Positions 1-10,193 of a stretch of 64,000 nt of DNA are shown piece by piece. The stretch is from an uncultured Prevotellaceae bacterium (GTDB taxonomy: Bacteria; Bacteroidota; Bacteroidia; Bacteroidales; Bacteroidaceae), in the NCBI GenBank assembly GCA_900318995.1, contig ONMR01000011.1, positions 124,001 through 188,000 on the forward strand, written 5' to 3'. The notes under the pieces are model-generated. The model did not search any database. It was not told the origin of the DNA and saw only the letters and a program-made list of their open reading frames with translations. The position numbers were made by a program, and so were the translations under genes. The first letter of the stretch is position 1. Each line of letters starts with the position of its first letter.

Positions 1-231
1 AAGATCAAGCCCGGCAGGACTTACTCAATAACCACCGTATTCCCGACCTCGCGCCTGCACCCTTATGCACGCTACTTTGTAGCCTTTGAATACAATGAAA
101 ACGGTCATACGGTCCCAATGGGTTTTACAGAGCCTAAACCTTTGGAAAGTTTTATGCTTATGCCCGAGATTATCAATGCTTCTCCAAAGAAGGCTCCCGT
201 AAAAGCAAAGGTCAAAGAGATCAAAAAATGA
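1..231 (+). CDS. C-terminal fragment of an unidentified protein (cut by window edge)
   Basis: Frame 1 is open from the first base to TGA at 229-231, giving 76 residues with no start in view, so this is the 3' end of a gene that begins outside the window. The visible part has a beta-rich stretch (PYARYFVAFEYNENGH, then VPMGFTEPKPLESFMLMPE) followed by a lysine- and alanine-rich basic tail (KKAPVKAKVKEIKK). I do not recognise the family. The reading frame is credible because codon use resembles the neighbouring genes and because a promoter and tRNA begin directly after it. The charged tail could sit in the cytoplasm or bind nucleic acid, but that is a guess. Confidence 0.55.
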   Translation, partial: KIKPGRTYSITTVFPTSRLHPYARYFVAFEYNENGHTVPMGFTEPKPLESFMLMPEIINASPKKAPVKAKVKEIKK

Positions 232-248
232 AAAAAAAGCAGGAATAA

Positions 249-279
249 TTGGATAATATAACAAAAAGAAATACCTTTG
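249..279 (+). promoter_or_regulatory. Bacteroidota-type promoter of tRNA-Pro
   Basis: TTG at 249-251 (-33 element), 20-nt spacer, then TACCTTTG at 272-279 matching the -7 consensus TAnnTTTG. It lies about 37 nt before the tRNA 5' end. Confidence 0.7.
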
Positions 280-316
280 CGCCGGTTTTGAGGGCCGCAA
301 GGCCTGATACCGACAG

Positions 317-392
317 CGGGGTGTAGCTCAGCCCGGTTTAGAGTACGCGTCTGGGGGGCGTGTGGTCGCTGGTTCGAATCCAGTCACCCCGA
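317..392 (+). tRNA. tRNA-Pro (anticodon GGG)
   Basis: The cloverleaf is complete. Acceptor arms 317-323 (CGGGGTG) and 385-391 (CACCCCG) pair perfectly, the D arm begins TAGCTCAG, the anticodon loop reads CTGGGGG, and the T arm carries GGTTCGAATCC. The discriminator is A392 and no CCA is encoded. The anticodon stem contains two G-U pairs. A promoter lies upstream and a strong hairpin terminator directly downstream, so it is probably transcribed alone. Confidence 0.93.
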
Positions 393-395
393 CTG

Positions 396-430
396 AAAAA
401 AGAACGGTTCCTTTGGAATCGTTCTTTTTT
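396..430 (+). terminator. Rho-independent terminator after tRNA-Pro
   Basis: The inverted repeat pairs AAAAAAGAACG at the left with CGTTCTTTTTT at the right around a GTTCC/GGAAT inner stem, and ends in a T run. It begins 3 nt after the tRNA. Confidence 0.85.
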
Positions 431-431
431 G

Positions 432-439
432 TATCTTCG
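432..439 (+). promoter_or_regulatory. -7 promoter element of the porW-porX operon
   Basis: TATCTTCG matches TAnnTTCG and lies immediately downstream of the tRNA terminator, 25 nt before the first start codon of the operon. Confidence 0.6.
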
Positions 440-463
440 CAATTTAACAAGGTGTTTTCCGTT

Positions 464-877
464 ATGAACAACGTGGTATACATAATATGCGCAGTTATAT
501 TGATACTGTTATTTGTCCTGACCTACCTTGACCGATGGAACAAGACACGTAACAGCAACGCTCAGGAGTCCTATACGCCCCAGCCTGCCGTCCCGTCGGG
601 TGAGTGTTGCGGCAAGCATGCGGTGTGCGAGAAGCAGAAACTGGCCGAAGCCCGTCTCAGGGAGGCTCAGTATTTTGATGATGAGGAGCTGGACCGTTTC
701 AGTGGACGCGGATCGGACAGTTATGACGACAATGAAATAGAAGCCTTCAGATATGTAATGTACACCATGCGGCAAGATGAAGTCAAGGAGTGGATGGAAT
801 GTCTGCAGGCACGTAACATCGAACTGCCCGATGAACTTAAGGAAGAGTGTTACTCTATGATGAATGAAATAGACTGA
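464..877 (+). CDS. Small membrane-anchored conserved protein with a Cys-rich motif
   Basis: 137 residues. The ATG at 464 follows the -7 element; the longer open frame upstream runs into the tRNA and is not coding. Residues about 3-20 form one hydrophobic helix (VVYIICAVILILLFVLTYL), so the protein is probably anchored in the inner membrane with a soluble C-terminal part. That part contains an ECCGKHAVCEK motif that could bind a metal or form disulphides, then an acidic segment (YFDDEELDRFSGR, YDDNEIEAFRYVMYTM). I recall similar Bacteroidales proteins carrying an unsupported 'phospholipase' label; nothing here shows a phospholipase active site. It is 8 nt upstream of porW and probably co-transcribed with porW, porX and tsaE. 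Function unknown. Confidence 0.8.
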   Translation: MNNVVYIICAVILILLFVLTYLDRWNKTRNSNAQESYTPQPAVPSGECCGKHAVCEKQKLAEARLREAQYFDDEELDRFSGRGSDSYDDNEIEAFRYVMYTMRQDEVKEWMECLQARNIELPDELKEECYSMMNEID

Positions 878-885
878 AACTGTTG

Positions 886-3702
886 ATGAAAAGGTTTGGA
901 GTTTGCGGATACACTTGTTTGTTGCTGTTGCTTATAGCTGCGGCAGGATGCTCTTCAAGCCGCAACACGGCAATGTCACGCTTCTATCAGGCTACCGTAA
1001 CCCGTTACAACGTCTATTTTAACGGTAATGAGGCATACAAGAAAGGGTTTGCAGCCCAGGAAGAGGGCAAGCAGGACAATCTCCTGGAGATTCTTGACCT
1101 GGATCCCATAAGCGATGAGAGTGTGCGCAACATAGGAAGTGCCAACTATGACCTGGCCATAGAGAAAGCCCAGAAAGGTATCAAGCTCCACTCAATAACC
1201 GCCAAGCCCAAAAAGAAGGAGAAAGGGACCCCCAGTGAAGCTGAAAGGGAGTGGCAGAACAAGAACGAGTACAATCCGTTCCTATGGCATGCCTGGTTCC
1301 TGATGGCGGACGCACAGCGTCAGAAAGGTGATTTCATAGAGGCTGCCAGCACCTACTCTTACATCACCAAGCTCTATTTTGACGAGCCCGAAATCGTGGC
1401 CGAAGCCCAATACAAGATGGCTCAATGTTACTCAGAGTTGGGATGGAACTTTGAAGCCGAAGAACTGTTCCAGCGTTCAGCCCAAACCAAGACCAGCATG
1501 GCCAGGCATCTGGATTACCAGGCAAGATATGCATCATACCTTCTTAAAAATGAACGGTATGAAGAGGGTATTCCGCCTCTGGAAGAGGCTATCAGACGCA
1601 AGGGCGTGAGCAAGACGGCACGTGTACGTGAGAAATATCTTTTAGGACAGTTATACAAGGCTACCGGAAGGAACGATGATGCATATCGTATGTTCGGAAA
1701 GGTTATCCGCATGAGTCCTCCGTACCAGATAGAGTTCCATGCACGAATCCAGCAGACCGAAACCATGGCAAGTGACGGGAACGTGCGTAAGTTGATGAAA
1801 AAGCTCAAGCGCATGGAGCGTGACCCCAACAACCGGAACAGTCTTGACCAGATCTATTACGCAATGGGTAATATTCATCTGCTAAGGGGAGATACTGCCA
1901 CCGCTCTGGTCCTGTATAATGAAGGGGTTGAAAAATCCGTGAAACCGTCGCCCGAAAAGGGTATACTGTTGTTGACAATGGCCAACCTGTATTGGGATAT
2001 GGCCGATTATGCCAGCGCATCCGAATGCTACTCCCAGGCGGTTGGCATGATCAGCAACGGCCATAAGGAATACCAGACTGTCAAACTACGCTCCGAGGTG
2101 TTGGAGGACCTTGTCAGATGTACGGAGACAGTTCAACTACAAGATAGCCTTCAATGGCTGTCCACCCTGCCCGATGATCAGCTCAACGCCATCATTGACC
2201 AGGTAATTGAGGATTACAGGGAGAAAGAGAGGCTTGAGGAGGAACGCCGGATACAGGAGGCGAAGGAGGCCGAAAAAAGAGGTGCTCAATCAGAGATGTC
2301 AATTGAAGACAACAGGGAATCCAAGAGCGGATGGTATTTCTACAATCCCAAGATAGTCGAAACCGGCAGGAAGGAGTTTGCAAGGCAATGGGGAGAGCGT
2401 AAGCTTGAGGATGACTGGCGCAGGTCCAACAAGACCATGCTTGCTTCCATCACCCCTAACGCCGAACCTGTTCCGGGTGTCGAAGGATTGCTATCCGATT
2501 CACTTGGTCTTTTGGCAGACTCCATAATAGTAACCGAGTTGGAGACTGACCCGTACAAACGTGAGTACTACATTCAGCAGATTCCTTTTACCGATGAAGA
2601 CAAGGATAAGTCTGACAAGCTTATATCGGCCGCGCTTCTGGAACAGGGTATAATATATAAGGACAGACTAAACGAATATCCGTCTGCCGAAAAATCCCTG
2701 ACGCGCGTCATTTCGGATTATCCCCAATCCCAAGAGGCCGACAAGGCTATGTACAATCTCTATCTCATGTATTCTCTGTGGGGCAGATTCACCGATGCAG
2801 ACTCCTGCCGCGCACGTATGCAGAGACTTTATCCGGAAAGTGACTTCACGGTGATGATATGTGATTCTGATTACATTGACAATACCCGTTACGGCAAGCA
2901 TCGTGAAGACTCCATCTATGCCGTAACATATGATGCCTTCAGGAAGGGTGACTATCTTACCGTCCGTCAGAACTGCCAGATATCGGCCGACAGATATCCG
3001 ATAGGGCAGCACCGGGCCAAATTCCTTTTCCTGGATGCATCGCTTGACCTTCAGGATGGAGACAGCGGGGCTTTCCTGGAAAAGCTCAAGGAAATTGTAA
3101 GCAAATATCCCCAGAATGAGATCAGTCAGCTGGCCGGACTCATAGCACAGGGCCTGCAGAACGGAAAGATACTTCAGTCCACATCATTCGGATCAATCTG
3201 GGACCGCCGGAACGGGACAACCGGGAGTGACGAATCGGCAGACAGTCTGATGCCTCAGTTCATCGATGACCGCTATCAGCCGTTCCTGCTGGTTTTGGCT
3301 TATCCCGATGGAGAGCTCAACCGCAACCAGCTCCTGTTTGAGGTGGCAAGGTATAATTTCACGAACTACATGATGCGTAACTTTGACATGACTTTCCAGA
3401 CCGACCAGGGTATCGGCATGCTCAAGGTGGGCGAATTCCTTAACTTTGATGAGGCATACGTTTATTGCCGCAGTCTGTACGATGACGCCGAGATGACAGC
3501 CAAGTTGAGCGGAATAAAAGCTGTTGTCATAAGTCCCGACAACCTTGAGATACTGTTACGCCACTACAGTTTCAATGAGTACCAGGAATTCTATGAACAG
3601 CATTTCCTTAACATACCTGAGTTTGAAATAGACGGAGCCACTCTGTTTGAAGAATATAATGACGATGAGCAACAAGATAGGAACACTTCTTTGGGTCGAT
3701 GA
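886..3702 (+). CDS. porW: PorW/SprE-type TPR lipoprotein of the type IX secretion system
   Basis: About 938 residues. The N-terminus is a lipoprotein signal (CLLLLLIAAAGCSSS, lipidated Cys about 22). The body is long helical repeat: TPR-like units around residues 120-420 (for example ADAQRQKGDFIEAASTYSY and DMADYASASECYSQAV), a charged coiled segment near 440-500, then further TPR-like units (YPSAEKSLTRVISDYPQSQEA) and a C-terminal globular part. Length, lipobox and layout fit PorW of Porphyromonas and SprE of Flavobacterium, known as a periplasm-facing outer-membrane lipoprotein needed for type IX secretion. I chose the ATG at 886 over the in-frame TTG one codon before. The 3' end overlaps the start of porX, so the two are probably translationally coupled. 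Confidence 0.85.
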   Translation: MKRFGVCGYTCLLLLLIAAAGCSSSRNTAMSRFYQATVTRYNVYFNGNEAYKKGFAAQEEGKQDNLLEILDLDPISDESVRNIGSANYDLAIEKAQKGIKLHSITAKPKKKEKGTPSEAEREWQNKNEYNPFLWHAWFLMADAQRQKGDFIEAASTYSYITKLYFDEPEIVAEAQYKMAQCYSELGWNFEAEELFQRSAQTKTSMARHLDYQARYASYLLKNERYEEGIPPLEEAIRRKGVSKTARVREKYLLGQLYKATGRNDDAYRMFGKVIRMSPPYQIEFHARIQQTETMASDGNVRKLMKKLKRMERDPNNRNSLDQIYYAMGNIHLLRGDTATALVLYNEGVEKSVKPSPEKGILLLTMANLYWDMADYASASECYSQAVGMISNGHKEYQTVKLRSEVLEDLVRCTETVQLQDSLQWLSTLPDDQLNAIIDQVIEDYREKERLEEERRIQEAKEAEKRGAQSEMSIEDNRESKSGWYFYNPKIVETGRKEFARQWGERKLEDDWRRSNKTMLASITPNAEPVPGVEGLLSDSLGLLADSIIVTELETDPYKREYYIQQIPFTDEDKDKSDKLISAALLEQGIIYKDRLNEYPSAEKSLTRVISDYPQSQEADKAMYNLYLMYSLWGRFTDADSCRARMQRLYPESDFTVMICDSDYIDNTRYGKHREDSIYAVTYDAFRKGDYLTVRQNCQISADRYPIGQHRAKFLFLDASLDLQDGDSGAFLEKLKEIVSKYPQNEISQLAGLIAQGLQNGKILQSTSFGSIWDRRNGTTGSDESADSLMPQFIDDRYQPFLLVLAYPDGELNRNQLLFEVARYNFTNYMMRNFDMTFQTDQGIGMLKVGEFLNFDEAYVYCRSLYDDAEMTAKLSGIKAVVISPDNLEILLRHYSFNEYQEFYEQHFLNIPEFEIDGATLFEEYNDDEQQDRNTSLGR

Positions 3703-5221
3703 TGAGATAGACCTGCTCAGGGCACACATACTGTTCCTTGAGAACAAAGGTTATGAGGTGGACACCATAACCAACGGGCACGATGCGCTTGACATGTGCC
3801 GTTCAAAACAGTATGACCTTGTGCTGTTGGATGAACATATGGTTGGCATGAGCGGTCTGGAAACACTTCAGTACATCAAGGAGATTGATCCTAACATCCC
3901 TGTGGTGATGGTCACCAAGAGCGAGGAGGAGAACATCATGGACCAGGCCATCGGCTCCAAGATAGCCGACTATCTCATCAAGCCTGTCCACCCCAACCAG
4001 ATACTTCTGTCACTCAAGAAGAACATACACAAACGTGATATCGTAACAGCCGAAACTGACCGCAGCTACCAGCAGAATTTCGGACGTCTGAGCATGCAGA
4101 TAAATGACTCCCTTACGGCCGATGACTGGATAGAGGTCTACCGTCAACTGGTCTATTGGGAACTGGAACTGAAGGAGGCCGACAGCACCATGCACGAAAT
4201 GCTCAAAATGCAGAAAGTCGAGGCCAACGCCGCATTCTGCAAGTTCATAAAACGCAACTACATGAATTGGATGGCAGACCGTAGCAAGAGCCCCGTCATG
4301 AGTCCGGACCTGTTCAAGAAATACATATTCCCGGCACTTGACAATGGCGAAAAGCTGTTTCTCATAGTTATGGATAATTTCCGATATGACCAATGGCGCG
4401 TTCTCTCTGCCGAACTTGCCGAACTGTTCACTTTTGAGGAACAGCTTTACTACAGCATATTGCCCACAGCCACTCAATACTCGCGCAACGCCATATTCTC
4501 CGGTCTCATGCCTGAACAGATAAGCCGGATGTTCCCTGACCTGTGGGTGGATGAGGACTCCGAAGAAGGAAAGAACCTTAACGAAGCACCACTGATACAG
4601 ACTCATCTGGAGCGTTACCGCCGCAAGAACACATTCTCATACAACAAGGTCAATGATTCGGCTGCAGCCGACAAGCTTTTAAGCCAGTTCAACAACCTGT
4701 TGTCAAATGACCTGAATGTAGTTGTTGTCAACTTCATAGATATCCTGTCGCACGCCAAGACCGATTCCCGCATGATGCGTGAACTGGCCAACGATGAGGC
4801 TGCATACCGCAGTCTGATCCTGTCATGGTTCAGGCATTCATCTGTACGTGAACTATTCCGTTCAATGGCTTATACAGGACGTAAAGTAATGATAACAACC
4901 GACCACGGCAGCATCTTGGTCAACCATGCCGTAAAGATTGCAGGTGACCGGACCACCAACACCAACCTTCGCTACAAATTGGGCAAGAACCTTGGTTTCA
5001 ACCCCAAGGATGTGTATGAAATCAGTGAGCCGCTCAAGGCACAACTGCCTTCACCCAACGTAAGCACATCATACATATTCTGTACCGAAGCCGATTATTT
5101 TGTATATCAGAACAACTTCAACAGTTTTGCATCTTTCTACAAAGAGACCTTCCAGCATGGAGGCGTATCGTTGGAAGAGATGATAATACCTTTCATAACC
5201 CTAAACCCCAAAAAGAAATGA
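3665..5221 (+). CDS. porX: PorX response regulator with PglZ domain
   Basis: 518 residues. Residues 5-120 form a receiver domain: acidic pair D12-D13, phospho-acceptor D56 (LVLLDEHM), T84-K85 switch region and K106 (YLIKPVHP). From about residue 200 the sequence matches a PglZ domain of the alkaline-phosphatase fold, with [24 protein letters not shown] and TTDHGS metal-binding-type motifs. This receiver-PglZ fusion is the hallmark of PorX, which is known to work with the kinase PorY in controlling type IX secretion. ATG codons at 3659 and 3665 are both possible; 3665 gives the usual short N-terminus before the receiver domain. Either start lies inside the end of porW. Its stop overlaps the tsaE start (ATGA). 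Confidence 0.92.
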   Translation: MSNKIGTLLWVDDEIDLLRAHILFLENKGYEVDTITNGHDALDMCRSKQYDLVLLDEHMVGMSGLETLQYIKEIDPNIPVVMVTKSEEENIMDQAIGSKIADYLIKPVHPNQILLSLKKNIHKRDIVTAETDRSYQQNFGRLSMQINDSLTADDWIEVYRQLVYWELELKEADSTMHEMLKMQKVEANAAFCKFIKRNYMNWMADRSKSPVMSPDLFKKYIFPALDNGEKLFLIVMDNFRYDQWRVLSAELAELFTFEEQLYYSILPTATQYSRNAIFSGLMPEQISRMFPDLWVDEDSEEGKNLNEAPLIQTHLERYRRKNTFSYNKVNDSAAADKLLSQFNNLLSNDLNVVVVNFIDILSHAKTDSRMMRELANDEAAYRSLILSWFRHSSVRELFRSMAYTGRKVMITTDHGSILVNHAVKIAGDRTTNTNLRYKLGKNLGFNPKDVYEISEPLKAQLPSPNVSTSYIFCTEADYFVYQNNFNSFASFYKETFQHGGVSLEEMIIPFITLNPKKK

Positions 5222-5628
5222 ACATCACTATAAAAGACCTTGACCATATTGAGGAAGCAGCCCGTGAGTTCATCGGCCAGATGGGCGATGATACCGTATT
5301 TGCATTCTACGGAAAGATGGGTGCCGGCAAGACAACATTCATAAAGGCACTGTGTAAGCTGCTGGGCGTGGAGGATGAGGTCAACTCCCCTACATTCGCC
5401 ATCATAAACGAATATCGGTCCCAGACCACTGCCGAACTCATTTACCACTTTGATTTTTACCGCATCAAGAAACTGGAGGAGGTATATGACCTGGGGTATG
5501 AGGACTATTTCTACAGCGGCGCCCTCTGCTTCATAGAGTGGCCCGAACTTGTAGAGGAACTCTTGCCGCTTGATGCAAAAAAAGTAACCATCACCGAAAA
5601 CAGTGATGGTTCACGCACAATAGAATAG
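5218..5628 (+). CDS. tsaE: TsaE, ATPase subunit of the t6A tRNA-modification complex
   Basis: 136 residues. P-loop GKMGAGKTT at residues 32-40, followed by a [10 protein letters not shown] segment and the HFDFYRI motif typical of TsaE. With TsaB and TsaD it supports transfer of threonylcarbamoyl to A37 of ANN-decoding tRNAs in the cytoplasm. The start overlaps the porX stop (ATGA), so it ends the porW-porX operon. Its last codons (GAA TAG) lie inside the left arm of an 84-nt palindrome that also contains the stop of the convergent gene. Length is normal for the family. Confidence 0.95.
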   Translation: MNITIKDLDHIEEAAREFIGQMGDDTVFAFYGKMGAGKTTFIKALCKLLGVEDEVNSPTFAIINEYRSQTTAELIYHFDFYRIKKLEEVYDLGYEDYFYSGALCFIEWPELVEELLPLDAKKVTITENSDGSRTIE

Positions 5629-5706
5629 TACAATTGGGGACAGACCCCTTTTGTATCATTTTTGCAAAAGTGATACAAAAGGGGTCTGTCCCCAATTGTA
5701 CTATTC
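5623..5706. repeat. 84-nt REP-like palindrome (class A, inverted pair) between convergent genes
   Basis: The left arm 5623-5664 is complementary to the right arm 5665-5706 over 42 positions, with a single G-U type mismatch. Each arm holds the unit GGGGACAGACCCC followed by TTTTGTATCA, and the unit is itself a small hairpin, so this is two REP-like units back to back. Both flanking stop codons (tsaE TAG and the minus-strand TAG at 5701-5703) lie inside the arms. A single related unit occurs at 24617-24659. It probably also acts as a bidirectional terminator. Confidence 0.85.
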
Positions 5707-6027
5707 GCCTAGCGAATCAACGTAGTCAGCCTCAGCCTCCACGATGAGAATCAACTCATCGGCCGGGAAGGAACCTATCTTGTCCTTCTTGGCCTCCTTA
5801 ATAATATAGGCAACCAGAGCATCGTTGTCTATATCGATGCAGCCGTCGGCGTCGGGCTCCTGATCCAGCACGCCGCTTGTGGTAAAGTAGTCGTTGATTA
5901 CATCCAGTATATAATAGAGGATGTCATCGGTGTACTTTTCCTTAAGGTCCTGCGGAAGCGTGTTCTTAATGTACTCGACGGTTTTCTGATCGTCAAGGTC
6001 ATCCTCAAGGAACTCATCCTGTGCCAT
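5701..6027 (-). CDS. Small acidic conserved protein of unknown function downstream of trxA
   Basis: 108 residues, strongly acidic (DEFLEDDLDDQ at the N-terminus, DADGCIDIDND in the middle). It has no signal peptide or membrane segment, so it is probably cytoplasmic. The middle is predicted helical (EYIKNTLPQDLKEKYTDDILYYILDVINDYF). I do not know a function; small acidic proteins in this position next to trxA and dnaE appear conserved in Bacteroidales as I recall them. It starts 2 nt after the trxA stop and probably belongs to the dnaE-trxA transcript. Its stop codon sits in the right arm of the palindrome at 5623-5706. Confidence 0.8.
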   Translation of the reverse strand: MAQDEFLEDDLDDQKTVEYIKNTLPQDLKEKYTDDILYYILDVINDYFTTSGVLDQEPDADGCIDIDNDALVAYIIKEAKKDKIGSFPADELILIVEAEADYVDSLGE

Positions 6028-6029
6028 GA

Positions 6030-6344
6030 TCAGAGCAGAGCGTTAAGTTTATCCTCGTAGACATTCTTCATAGCAAGGCCTACCACGCGGTCAACCTCCT
6101 TGCCGTCCTTAAGGAACACCACGGTAGGAACGTTCATTATACCGAACTGTTCGGTCAGCTCATCGTTCTCCTCAATGTCACACTTTCCGATAATAGCCTT
6201 GCCGTCATACTCCGCGGCAATCTCACCGATGATGGGGCCCAAACGTTTGCACGGTCCGCACCATGTTGCCCAGAAATCAATCAGTACAGGCTGTCCCTGC
6301 TTCTTGATCTCTTCAAAATTCTGACTGGTAATTTCCAATTCCAT
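6030..6344 (-). CDS. trxA: Thioredoxin
   Basis: 104 residues, the standard length of a single thioredoxin domain. The redox motif WCGPCK (Cys29 and Cys32) follows the IDFWATW strand, and the conserved cis-proline motif is present in GIMNVPTVVFLKDG. No signal peptide, so it is the cytoplasmic disulphide reductase that serves ribonucleotide reductase, peroxidases and similar targets. It starts 8 nt after dnaE ends and shares that operon. The gene pairs closely with the small acidic protein downstream. Confidence 0.97.
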   Translation of the reverse strand: MELEITSQNFEEIKKQGQPVLIDFWATWCGPCKRLGPIIGEIAAEYDGKAIIGKCDIEENDELTEQFGIMNVPTVVFLKDGKEVDRVVGLAMKNVYEDKLNALL

Positions 6345-6352
6345 AATACTTG

Positions 6353-9300
6353 TTATTGATTAAATGAATAATTAATTGATTCTCTTTTCTTAATGTAATC
6401 CATCAGATCCTGCGTGACGGTAATCTTACGGTTGACCGATAAGAGCGAAACCCTGCGGTCCGGTGATGAAAGGTCCGTAAGCACAAACTTGAGAGTGGTG
6501 TTTCCCTCCTTGCCGGTAAGCGTATCCAGGTCACTTATGAATTCCTTGTCTATCTCGGTTACCGGCATGCTGAGAGTCATGGAACTAATGGCGGTATCCT
6601 TGACATCCTGGAGCAACTCAATGGAGTTTATCACAAAATCAATCTTCTCCGGATTGTACTTGTAGGGCTGGCAGGTAGCCTTGATAAAAAGGTAGTTGCC
6701 CTCTTTCATCATATTGCACCACTTGAGCCAGGGCTCTCCAATCAGGAATATTTCGCCCGGACCTGTAAAATCCTCGATATGGGTAACTCCGTAAGGCTTG
6801 TCGTTCTTGGAATGGCCGCTGCGTACTCCGGTCACAACTCCGCCCATGATCAGCTCCTTGTTGAGCAGCGCCGCACGATCCTCCAACTGGCTCATTCCCA
6901 CAGTACACACATTCTCCAGGATAACCCTGTACTCATCAAGCGGATGGGCCGACAGGTATATACCCACCAACTCCTTTTCCTTGTTGAGGCGCTCCAGCAG
7001 AGGCCATTCGGGCGCATCGGGAATGGAAGGTGTGGCAATCAGGTCCGTATGTCCCAGATCACCGAACAATGAGAACTGAGACTCCATCCTGTCGGTCTGG
7101 TACTTGGTACCGTAACGCACCAGCACATCACTGAACACCTCGTTCTTGCCGCAGGGCTGCAGGAACTGCTCGCGCCTTATCTCGGGGAAGCAGTCAAACG
7201 CTCCGGCCAGAGCCAGGTTCTCTATGTTCTTGCGGTTGCAGGCGCTCAGGTTGACACGCTGCACAAAATCAAATATGCTCTTATACGGACCGTTTGCCTT
7301 ACGTTCACTTACTATGGCCGACACTGCATTCTCGCCCACGCCCTTGACCGATGCCATGCCAAAGCGGATATCGCCCTTGGCGTTGACACCGAAACGCGGC
7401 ACGCTCTCGTTTACATCTGGCCCAAGAACGTTTATTCCCATGGCCTTGCACTCATCCATCAGTTTGGTAACCTCGGTTATATCTCCGGCACGGCTCAGTA
7501 CGGCCGCCATATACTGTGACGGATAGTTGGCCTTGAGCCAGGCTGTCTGATATGCCACCCAAGAGTAACATGTAGCATGAGACTTGTTGAAAGCGTATGA
7601 TGCAAACTTTTCCCAGTCGGCCCAGATCTTTTCCAGGACCTTGGGATCATGACCGTTGGCCTGGCCGCCGGCTATGAATTTGGGTTTGAGGTGATCCAGC
7701 TTGTCCTTGAGCTTCTTACCCATAGCCTTGCGCAGGGTATCGCTTTCACCTCGGGTAAAACCTGCAAGCAGACGTGACAGCAACATGACCTGCTCCTGAT
7801 AGACCGTAATGCCGTAGGTATCCTTGAGGTACTTCTCCATTACCGGTATGTCATATTCTATAGGCTTGCGGCCCAACTTACGGTCAATAAAGTCAGGGAT
7901 ATAATCCATAGGTCCCGGACGATACAGCGCGTTCATTGCTATAAGGTCCTCAAACACACCCGGCTGGAGTTCACGCAGGTATTTCTGCATACCGGGCGAT
8001 TCAAACTGGAACGTTCCTATGGTACGTCCCTCGCAGTAAAGCTTGAATGTCTTGGGATCATCGATGGGAATCCTGTCAATATCCACATCAATACCCAGGC
8101 TATTCCTGATATTCTCAACGGCCTCCTTTATTATGGAGAGGGTCTTAAGGCCCAGGAAGTCCATCTTGATAAGGCCGGTATCCTCAATCACGCTACCCTC
8201 ATACTGGGTTACCAGCAGGCGTTCACCTGTATCCTTATCGGTAGCCCAAGATACGGGCACCCAATCTGTAATATCGTCACGGCAGATAATGGTTCCGCAT
8301 GCATGCACTCCGGTTCCGCGCACATTGCCCTCCAGCATCTTGGCAAACTTTATGGTGTTGCGCAAGCGCTCATTTTCAGATGCTGCAGCCTGTTGGATTT
8401 CGGGCACGCACTCCTGTACATTGCTCAGGTTCATCTTGCGGGGCTTGCCGTTGGCATCATCGGGCAGACGGTCGGGAATAGCTTTGCAAAGCGCATTGGA
8501 TACATCCAGCGGCACCTCCAGCACACGAGCCACATCCTTTATGGCCATCTTGGTAGCCATGGTGCCGTAAGTTATGATATGTGCCACCTTCTCCTTGCCG
8601 TACTTCTCGATCACCCACTGCAGCACGCGGCCACGACCGTCATCATCAAAGTCCACATCTATATCGGGCAGAGATATACGGTCAGGATTGAGGAAACGCT
8701 CAAACAGCAGGTCATACTTGATGGGGTCAATCTGCGTGATACCCAGACAGTATGCCACGGCCGATCCGGCGGCCGATCCGCGGCCCGGGCCAACCGATAC
8801 GCCCAACTCATTGCGGGCGGCGTTGATAAAGTCCTGCACTATAAGGAAGTAACCCGGGAAACCCATGGTCTTCATTATGTGCAGCTCAAACTTGAGCAGT
8901 TCCATCACACTGTCCGGAACGGGATCGCCGTAGCGCACCTTTGCCCCGCGGAAAGTAAGTTCTGCCAGATAATCGGCCTCCAGCTTTATGCGGTACAGTT
9001 TGTCATAACCGCCCAGTTTGTTTATCTTCTTTTCGGCCTCCTCACGGGACATGACTGTCTCTCCGTGCTCATTGCAGGTAAACTCGCGGAACAGGTCTTC
9101 CTCGGTAAGACGTTTGCGGTACTCCTCCTCGGTTCCGAATTCCCTGGGAATGTTGAAGTTGGGCATTATGGGCGGATGGTTGATGGAGTACTCCTCCACC
9201 TTATCCAGAATCTCTACGGTATTGGCCAAGGATTCCTGCTCATCCCCAAACAGGCTGTTCATCTCGGCCGTGGTCTTGAACCACTCCTGCTTGGAGTAGC

Positions 9301-10066
9301 GCATCAGGCTGGGATCATCGGGCGTACGGCCGGTGGAGAGGCATATCAGCAGTTCATGGGCATCGGCGTTATCCTCATCCAGGAAATGGACATCGTTGGT
9401 GCAGATAGTCTTTATGCCGTATTTGGCCGACATCTCCTTAAGATGCGCGTTCACGTTCATCTGGAGCGGATAGGCCTCGTGGTTGGCGTTGGGCACCGTT
9501 GCCTTGTGGCGTTGCAACTCCAGGTAATAATCATCACCAAAGAGGTTGTGGAACCACTCCACCACCTTCTCGGCCTCATCTATACGGCCGGCAGTTATCA
9601 GTTTGGGGACCTCACCACCCAGACAGGCTGAGCAGCAGATTATTCCCTCGTGATATTTTTCCAGGTCATATTTGTCGGTACGGGGATGCGAGTAGAATCC
9701 GTCCATCCAGGCCCTTGACACGATCTTGATAAGGTTATGGTAGCCCTTCTCGTTCTTGGCCAGAAGTATCAGGTGGTAATTGGCGCCGTCCAGTTCCTTG
9801 CTTTCACGCTGTTCCTTACGGCGGGGTGCCACATAGACCTCGCAGCCTATTATCGGCTTGAAATGCTTACCCTCCTCCTTGAGTTTGTCATTTACCTTGT
9901 CGCAGTAGTTCTTGAACTCCTTGATGCCCATCATGTTGCCGTGGTCAGTGACCGCGACACCGCGCATACCGTCGGCTACAGCCTTGTCAACCATCTTCTT
10001 GATGTTGGTCTGGCCGTCCAACAGAGAGTACTGTGTATGGACATGGAGATGAACGAATTCCTGCAT
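6353..10066 (-). CDS. dnaE: DNA polymerase III alpha subunit (replicative polymerase)
   Basis: 1237 residues. The N-terminal PHP domain begins [13 protein letters not shown]. The polymerase core contains the [11 protein letters not shown] segment, [10 protein letters not shown] and the catalytic aspartate motif [12 protein letters not shown] near residue 470. Then follow the thumb and finger regions ([20 protein letters not shown]), a helix-hairpin-helix region and a C-terminal OB-fold ([18 protein letters not shown]). It synthesises the chromosome during replication. The ATG at 10064-10066 lies 29 nt downstream of a good -7 element. It is the first gene of dnaE-trxA-acidic protein. Large antisense open frames within it are shadows. 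Confidence 0.98.
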   Translation of the reverse strand: MQEFVHLHVHTQYSLLDGQTNIKKMVDKAVADGMRGVAVTDHGNMMGIKEFKNYCDKVNDKLKEEGKHFKPIIGCEVYVAPRRKEQRESKELDGANYHLILLAKNEKGYHNLIKIVSRAWMDGFYSHPRTDKYDLEKYHEGIICCSACLGGEVPKLITAGRIDEAEKVVEWFHNLFGDDYYLELQRHKATVPNANHEAYPLQMNVNAHLKEMSAKYGIKTICTNDVHFLDEDNADAHELLICLSTGRTPDDPSLMRYSKQEWFKTTAEMNSLFGDEQESLANTVEILDKVEEYSINHPPIMPNFNIPREFGTEEEYRKRLTEEDLFREFTCNEHGETVMSREEAEKKINKLGGYDKLYRIKLEADYLAELTFRGAKVRYGDPVPDSVMELLKFELHIMKTMGFPGYFLIVQDFINAARNELGVSVGPGRGSAAGSAVAYCLGITQIDPIKYDLLFERFLNPDRISLPDIDVDFDDDGRGRVLQWVIEKYGKEKVAHIITYGTMATKMAIKDVARVLEVPLDVSNALCKAIPDRLPDDANGKPRKMNLSNVQECVPEIQQAAASENERLRNTIKFAKMLEGNVRGTGVHACGTIICRDDITDWVPVSWATDKDTGERLLVTQYEGSVIEDTGLIKMDFLGLKTLSIIKEAVENIRNSLGIDVDIDRIPIDDPKTFKLYCEGRTIGTFQFESPGMQKYLRELQPGVFEDLIAMNALYRPGPMDYIPDFIDRKLGRKPIEYDIPVMEKYLKDTYGITVYQEQVMLLSRLLAGFTRGESDTLRKAMGKKLKDKLDHLKPKFIAGGQANGHDPKVLEKIWADWEKFASYAFNKSHATCYSWVAYQTAWLKANYPSQYMAAVLSRAGDITEVTKLMDECKAMGINVLGPDVNESVPRFGVNAKGDIRFGMASVKGVGENAVSAIVSERKANGPYKSIFDFVQRVNLSACNRKNIENLALAGAFDCFPEIRREQFLQPCGKNEVFSDVLVRYGTKYQTDRMESQFSLFGDLGHTDLIATPSIPDAPEWPLLERLNKEKELVGIYLSAHPLDEYRVILENVCTVGMSQLEDRAALLNKELIMGGVVTGVRSGHSKNDKPYGVTHIEDFTGPGEIFLIGEPWLKWCNMMKEGNYLFIKATCQPYKYNPEKIDFVINSIELLQDVKDTAISSMTLSMPVTEIDKEFISDLDTLTGKEGNTTLKFVLTDLSSPDRRVSLLSVNRKITVTQDLMDYIKKRESINYSFNQ

Positions 10067-10094
10067 ATTGTAATCTGGCCCGAAAAAAAGTTTT

Positions 10095-10125
10095 TAAAGT
10101 TACTCCCATTTGGAAACAGAAACAA
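10095..10125 (-). promoter_or_regulatory. Promoter of dnaE-trxA operon
   Basis: On the minus strand TTG (10123-10125) is followed after exactly 20 nt by TAACTTTA (10095-10102), one base from TAnnTTTG. Confidence 0.6.
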
Positions 10126-10193
10126 CCGTGAGCGCACCAAAGTTTTCAACAAAATACAATACAATAAGTATGCCATTATTTGCTCAAATGTGC

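Noticed and set aside
362-463. Extension of the small membrane protein into the tRNA-Pro gene
   Set aside because: The stretch is tRNA and terminator; the ATG at 464 follows the promoter.
5623-5706. Insertion-sequence ends around the class A palindrome
   Set aside because: No transposase open frame and no target-site duplication is visible; a REP-like unit fits better.
8303-9631. 442-codon open frame on the plus strand
   Set aside because: It is fully antisense to dnaE, has no recognisable domain, and its residue pattern (many His, Gln, Gly, Leu) is that of a shadow frame.
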